Below, one piece after another: positions 19,723 through 22,946 of a stretch of 22,946 nt of DNA. Source of the stretch: UBA11574 sp964591175 (GTDB lineage: Bacteria; Desulfobacterota; Desulfobacteria; Desulfobacterales; UBA11574); the NCBI GenBank assembly GCA_964591175.1, contig CAZQAF010000057.1, positions 1 through 22,946 of the forward strand, given 5' to 3'. Made by a program: the position numbers and the translations under genes. Each line of letters opens with the position of its first letter. Within the stretch, counting starts at the first letter, position 1. The notes beneath the pieces were generated by a model that did not search any database, was not told the DNA's origin, and saw only the letters and a program-made list of their open reading frames with translations.

Positions 19723-21207
19723 ATGCTGAAAGTATTGGGAAAGATAAGTCTTCGATCCAGAATATTATTAAATGTTATCGCTTTGTTGGTCATTACGATC
19801 ATGGGCGCTCTGTTGATGGTCGGGTACACATACCGGATGGAAGGGCTCTTGACCCGGATCATCGATAACTACATGAAGGGACTCCAGGCGGCCCAATCCA
19901 TGGAAATTGCGCTGGCCAATCAAAAAGGATTTGCATCCTACTATCTGTTGGATGGAAAACCAAACTGGCTTACACAGATGGAGAAATACCGCCGTATTTT
20001 TGAAAATAAACTTGAAGAAACCCAGCTTCTTGCCACAACAGCAGAAGAAAGAAAAGTTCTGGAACTTATAGAATCCGAATACAACAAATACATATCCGGT
20101 AAAGATCAGGTTGTGGATTATTATAAGTCCGGAGATCGCGAAAATGGTATAAAACTCCACGAAAAAGTGCGGGAATACTTTTTTGAGATTCTCAAGCATT
20201 CAGATGACTGCAAAGCGCTTTTTAGGAAAAAAACGTTAATTGTTAAAGAACAAAGCCTTAATCAGGCAAAAAAACTCAGAATTGTTGCCGGATCGGCAGT
20301 ATTGATGATTCTTTTTTTGGGTGTCATACTGGCTTTCCGTTTGCTGCATGATATTCTCGATCCCATACGCAGGCTGGCTTTGGAAACAGATCGACATAAC
20401 GGCTCACAAAACGAAGGAAACGAGGTAAAGACACTCAGCAGGCGGGTACATGATTTGCAAAAAACATACACTGAAACCCAATCCGAACTGGAGAAAAGCC
20501 GGGAACACCTCTTGCAGTCTGAAAAGCTGGCGCTGGTGGGAAAATTGGCGGCCGGTACCTCGCACAGTATCCGGAACCCGTTAACATCCGTTAAGATGCG
20601 CCTATTTTCTCTGGGAAGAAGCCTGGACCTCGACAACAACCAGAAAGAAGACTTTGACGTCATTTCAAAAGAAATCAGCCATATCGATACCATTGTGCAA
20701 AATTTCCTCGAGTTCTCGAGACCGCCCAGACTGAAATTTCAGCTCGTTTCACCTTCGGATGTGGTGGATCAGGCGATTCAGCTTTTACAGCATCGATTGG
20801 CGTCCTACGAAGTCTTTATCAAGATTCAAAGAAAAGAACCGCTTCCAATGGTCCAGTTGGACCCGGAACAGTTAAAGGAAGTCATCATCAATATCATCAT
20901 CAATGCCTGTGAGGCCATGGGGCTGGGAGGGTCTATCGTCATTCACGAAAAAACCCTTATTGAGCGGAAAAGAATCAGATCGGTGGTGATTCGGATCAGC
21001 GATAACGGGCCCGGTATTCCGGATACCATACAATCGAAAATTATGGAGCCATTTTTCACCACCAAGGAAGAAGGCACGGGGCTCGGATTGAGCATCGCCG
21101 CTAGAATCGTTCAAGACCATGGCGGAAGACTGGATATCGAATCAAAGGAAGGGAGCGGGTCAACCTTTATCATTACACTGCCGGCGGAGGAGCCAGACCG
21201 TGAGTAA
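19723..21207 (+). CDS. membrane sensor histidine kinase with four-helix-bundle sensor
   Basis: The product has 494 residues from the ATG at 19723; the codon before it is an in-frame TTG. TM1 is at about 16-38 and TM2 at about 187-209. The periplasmic region between them is all helical, like 4HB_MCP/CHASE3-type sensors, and a short coiled coil (about 235-265) follows TM2. In HisKA the H box reads GTSHSIRNPLTSV, with His281. The Glu that normally follows His is Ser282. HATPase_c is intact: N box (NIIINACEAMG), G1 (DNGPGI), F box (MEPFFTTK) and G2 (GTGLGLS). The loss of the Glu may alter kinase/phosphatase balance. It overlaps the next activator by 8 bases, so the two form a cognate pair. The RBS is weak. 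Confidence 0.92.
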   Translation: MLKVLGKISLRSRILLNVIALLVITIMGALLMVGYTYRMEGLLTRIIDNYMKGLQAAQSMEIALANQKGFASYYLLDGKPNWLTQMEKYRRIFENKLEETQLLATTAEERKVLELIESEYNKYISGKDQVVDYYKSGDRENGIKLHEKVREYFFEILKHSDDCKALFRKKTLIVKEQSLNQAKKLRIVAGSAVLMILFLGVILAFRLLHDILDPIRRLALETDRHNGSQNEGNEVKTLSRRVHDLQKTYTETQSELEKSREHLLQSEKLALVGKLAAGTSHSIRNPLTSVKMRLFSLGRSLDLDNNQKEDFDVISKEISHIDTIVQNFLEFSRPPRLKFQLVSPSDVVDQAIQLLQHRLASYEVFIKIQRKEPLPMVQLDPEQLKEVIINIIINACEAMGLGGSIVIHEKTLIERKRIRSVVIRISDNGPGIPDTIQSKIMEPFFTTKEEGTGLGLSIAARIVQDHGGRLDIESKEGSGSTFIITLPAEEPDRE

Positions 21208-22636
21208 CATATTGATAATCGACGATGACGACCAACTTCGAAAAAGTTTCAATAAACTTTTAATCGAAGAGGGCTACCACTGTAAATGCGCGGCTTCCGG
21301 CGAAGGCGGTCTGAAAATCATCCGGGAAGCGGTTCCGGACCTGGTCATCCTTGACATGCGCTTGCCGGGAATGAACGGGTTCGAAACCTTCCAGGCCATT
21401 CACGAGATGGAACCCAAACTGCCGGTGATCATCATGACCGCTTTCGGCACTACGGAGACCGCCATCGAGGCCACCAAGATGGGGGCATTCGATTATGTTC
21501 TTAAACCCTTTGACATTCCTGAACTACTGGTGGTGATCAAACAGGGCCTGGACGCGAGCCGTTTCATGCGTTCTCCGGTGGATGTGGATCCGGTTTTACA
21601 AGGAAACGTTCGTGATGCCATCATCGGAAGAAGCAAAGCCATGCAGGAGGTATACAAGGCCATCGGCCGGGTTTCCGAAACAGAAGCAACGGTTTTGATT
21701 CGCGGGGAATCCGGAACCGGCAAGGAGCTGGTGGCCCGGGCCGTTTACCAGCACAGCCGGCGTGCCGACCGGCCGTTTCTGGTGATTAACTGTGTGGCCA
21801 TTCCTGAGAATCTTCTGGAAAGCGAGTTGTTCGGGTATGAAAAAGGGGCATTTACCGGCGCTACCCATCGCCGCATCGGCAAAATCGAGCAGGCGAACAA
21901 CGGAACCGTTTTTCTGGATGAAATCGGCGATATGCCGCTGAGCATCCAGGCCAAAATCTTGCGGTTACTCCAGGAAAAGAGTATCGAACGACTGGGGGGC
22001 AGGAGTACCATTCCGGTAAATGTAAGAATTATCGCCGCTACCAATCGCGACCTCGAATCCGCCATCACCCAGGGCCGGTTTCGGGAGGACCTCTACTACC
22101 GACTTAAAGTGGTTTCCATCTTTTTGCCGTCCTTAAAGGACCGGGCGGAAGACATTCCGGCCCTGACGGATTTTTTTCTGGCGCGGTATTCACAAGAAGC
22201 AAAGGTCGAAAATCCGGGAATCACCAAGAAAGCCAAAGCCTTTCTTGCCGCGAATCTCTGGAGAGGGAATGTGCGCGAACTGGGCAACACGATCCAAAAG
22301 GCCTTAATTTTTAACCGTGGGGCGGCCATTTGTAGAGACGACATCTCCCAGGCGATCCAGGAAAATAGTAGCTGCGATTTTATTAATTTCGAAAAAGGTG
22401 AAGAGGCCATTCGCCAGTGGGTTCGCAAAATACTGACGTCGCCATCGGGTGAAAAACGATTTGACGACTGTATGGAGCGGTTCGCCAACATCATTATCAG
22501 TGAGGCGCTCAATTTTACCGGCGGAAATCGATCGAAAGCGGCAAAACTCCTTGGCCTTTCAAGACCTACCTTGCACTCCAAGATCGAAAAATTCGGTCTT
22601 GAGTTCACCACTTCCGTAAAGGAAGACGCATCGTAG
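21200..22636 (+). CDS. NtrC-type sigma-54 response regulator
   Basis: The product has 478 residues. The start is GTG at 21200, overlapping the kinase stop, with GGAGGA ahead of it. A longer frame back to 21119 runs inside the kinase and is rejected. The receiver is at about 1-120 with D52 (VILDMRLPG). The AAA+ domain has GESGTGKE (about 169-176), GAFTGA (216-221), LDEIGD (Walker B, intact), AATNRDL and YYRLKVVSIFLPSLKDRAED. A Fis HTH is at the C-terminus (GGNRSKAAKLLGLSRPTLHSK). The overlap with the kinase gene makes it the kinase's likely target. The best candidate targets in the window are the sigma-54 promoters at 15749 and 22767. Confidence 0.95.
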   Translation: MSNILIIDDDDQLRKSFNKLLIEEGYHCKCAASGEGGLKIIREAVPDLVILDMRLPGMNGFETFQAIHEMEPKLPVIIMTAFGTTETAIEATKMGAFDYVLKPFDIPELLVVIKQGLDASRFMRSPVDVDPVLQGNVRDAIIGRSKAMQEVYKAIGRVSETEATVLIRGESGTGKELVARAVYQHSRRADRPFLVINCVAIPENLLESELFGYEKGAFTGATHRRIGKIEQANNGTVFLDEIGDMPLSIQAKILRLLQEKSIERLGGRSTIPVNVRIIAATNRDLESAITQGRFREDLYYRLKVVSIFLPSLKDRAEDIPALTDFFLARYSQEAKVENPGITKKAKAFLAANLWRGNVRELGNTIQKALIFNRGAAICRDDISQAIQENSSCDFINFEKGEEAIRQWVRKILTSPSGEKRFDDCMERFANIIISEALNFTGGNRSKAAKLLGLSRPTLHSKIEKFGLEFTTSVKEDAS

Positions 22637-22744
22637 TTTGTACTTTTACATGATGTAAAGAAATCCGACACCCCTTCTCCTTTTATCCCAGATAAACATC
22701 TAATCGGTATCAAAAAATAGTACAACTTATCAATATATTAGTCC

Positions 22745-22761
22745 ATCGTTCCATCAACGAT
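22745..22761. promoter_or_regulatory. inverted repeat next to the sigma-54 promoter
   Basis: ATCGTT (22745-22750) and AACGAT (22756-22761) are perfect inverted copies with a CCATC spacer. The repeat lies 5 bases before the -24 region. This close position fits a repressor or architectural protein better than an enhancer activator. Confidence 0.4.
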
Positions 22762-22766
22762 CGATT

Positions 22767-22783
22767 TTGGCATGTCTTTTGCC
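22767..22783 (+). promoter_or_regulatory. sigma-54 promoter upstream of the truncated gene
   Basis: TTGGCATGTCTTTTGCC has GG and GC separated by exactly 10 bases and matches the sigma-54 consensus in all key positions except C to T within the -24 block. It is 119 bases before the gene at 22903. Confidence 0.8.
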
Positions 22784-22902
22784 ATTCTATTTCAAAGCCA
22801 TGCATTAAAAATGCCGGTAAAGCGGATGAAAGGATAATATCAGGGATATCATAACAGAATTTTATTTAAGGAACTTTCTCTGATTTAAAAAGAAAGGAGG
22901 GA

Positions 22903-22946
22903 ATGATGACAACACTTATTATCTTTGTCGGTTTTTTGCTTTATTT
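22903..22946 (+). CDS. start of a membrane protein (truncated by window end)
   Basis: The ATG at 22903 (or 22906) follows AAAGGAGGG. The 14 visible residues (MMTTLIIFVGFLLY) are a hydrophobic segment, as in the first helix of a transporter or small membrane protein. Nothing more can be said of its family. It lies downstream of the sigma-54 promoter at 22767, so it is probably a target of the adjacent activator. Confidence 0.7.
   Translation, partial: MMTTLIIFVGFLLY

Noticed and set aside
21119..21199. Longer N-terminus of the NtrC-type activator
   Set aside because: It lies wholly inside the kinase's C-terminus. The receiver fold begins at the GTG at 21200.
1..22946. CRISPR array, tRNA, rRNA or transposase gene
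   Set aside because: No regularly spaced repeats, cloverleaf, ribosomal sequence or transposase motifs were seen on either strand.

Overview
The window looks like a chromosomal segment from a sulfate-reducing deltaproteobacterium, probably of the Desulfobacterales. This is inferred from gene content, not from a marker gene. The supporting features are a HesB/IscA-like selenoprotein with an in-frame UGA, an iron-sulfur-flavoprotein-type reductase, a PEP-CTERM lipoprotein, a TauE/SafE exporter with a small membrane partner, a NifX-domain protein beside a sigma-54 activator, strong two-component and sigma-54 content, and dispersed palindromic repeats. There is no rRNA, tRNA, CRISPR array or transposase gene.

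Left part (1-8990), accessory in character. It starts with the 3' end of a possible zinc-ribbon gene. A frameshifted SRPBCC gene then runs directly into a PilZ gene that has lost its start. Next come the selenoprotein gene (minus), an 81-residue lipoprotein/PEP-CTERM protein (minus), a small XRE-type regulator with its own palindrome, an unknown 92-residue protein, and a likely small RNA with its own promoter and terminator. After these lie a flavoprotein, a secreted DUF4412/LolA-like protein and a radical SAM protein (all minus), and a fusion of an SDR epimerase with a helical RsbRD-like domain (plus). Four copies or fragments of MITE-like repeats lie between these genes.

Right part (8990-22946), one coherent regulatory and transport locus. 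A TauE/SafE exporter operon points left. Pointing right are a PAS-containing sigma-54 activator, a NifX-like protein, a dCache histidine kinase, a single-domain receiver and a short pseudo-kinase. A textbook sigma-54 promoter (15749-15765) follows. It precedes a pseudo-receiver, a receiver, a SLC13/DASS anion symporter and two more receivers. A second kinase and an NtrC-type activator with receiver overlap each other. A second sigma-54 promoter (22767-22783) leads into a membrane-protein gene cut by the window edge.

How it may work together (inference): two membrane kinases sense an external signal. Phosphate could pass through a set of single-domain receivers, with the catalytically degenerate kinase acting as a ChpT/Spo0B-like phosphotransferase. 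The two activators would then switch on sigma-54 promoters controlling the anion symporter and the transporter beyond the edge. The six receiver domains include one that has lost its phosphorylation residues. The multi-receiver, pseudo-kinase, pseudo-receiver and transporter arrangement is the best candidate for an undescribed system in this window.
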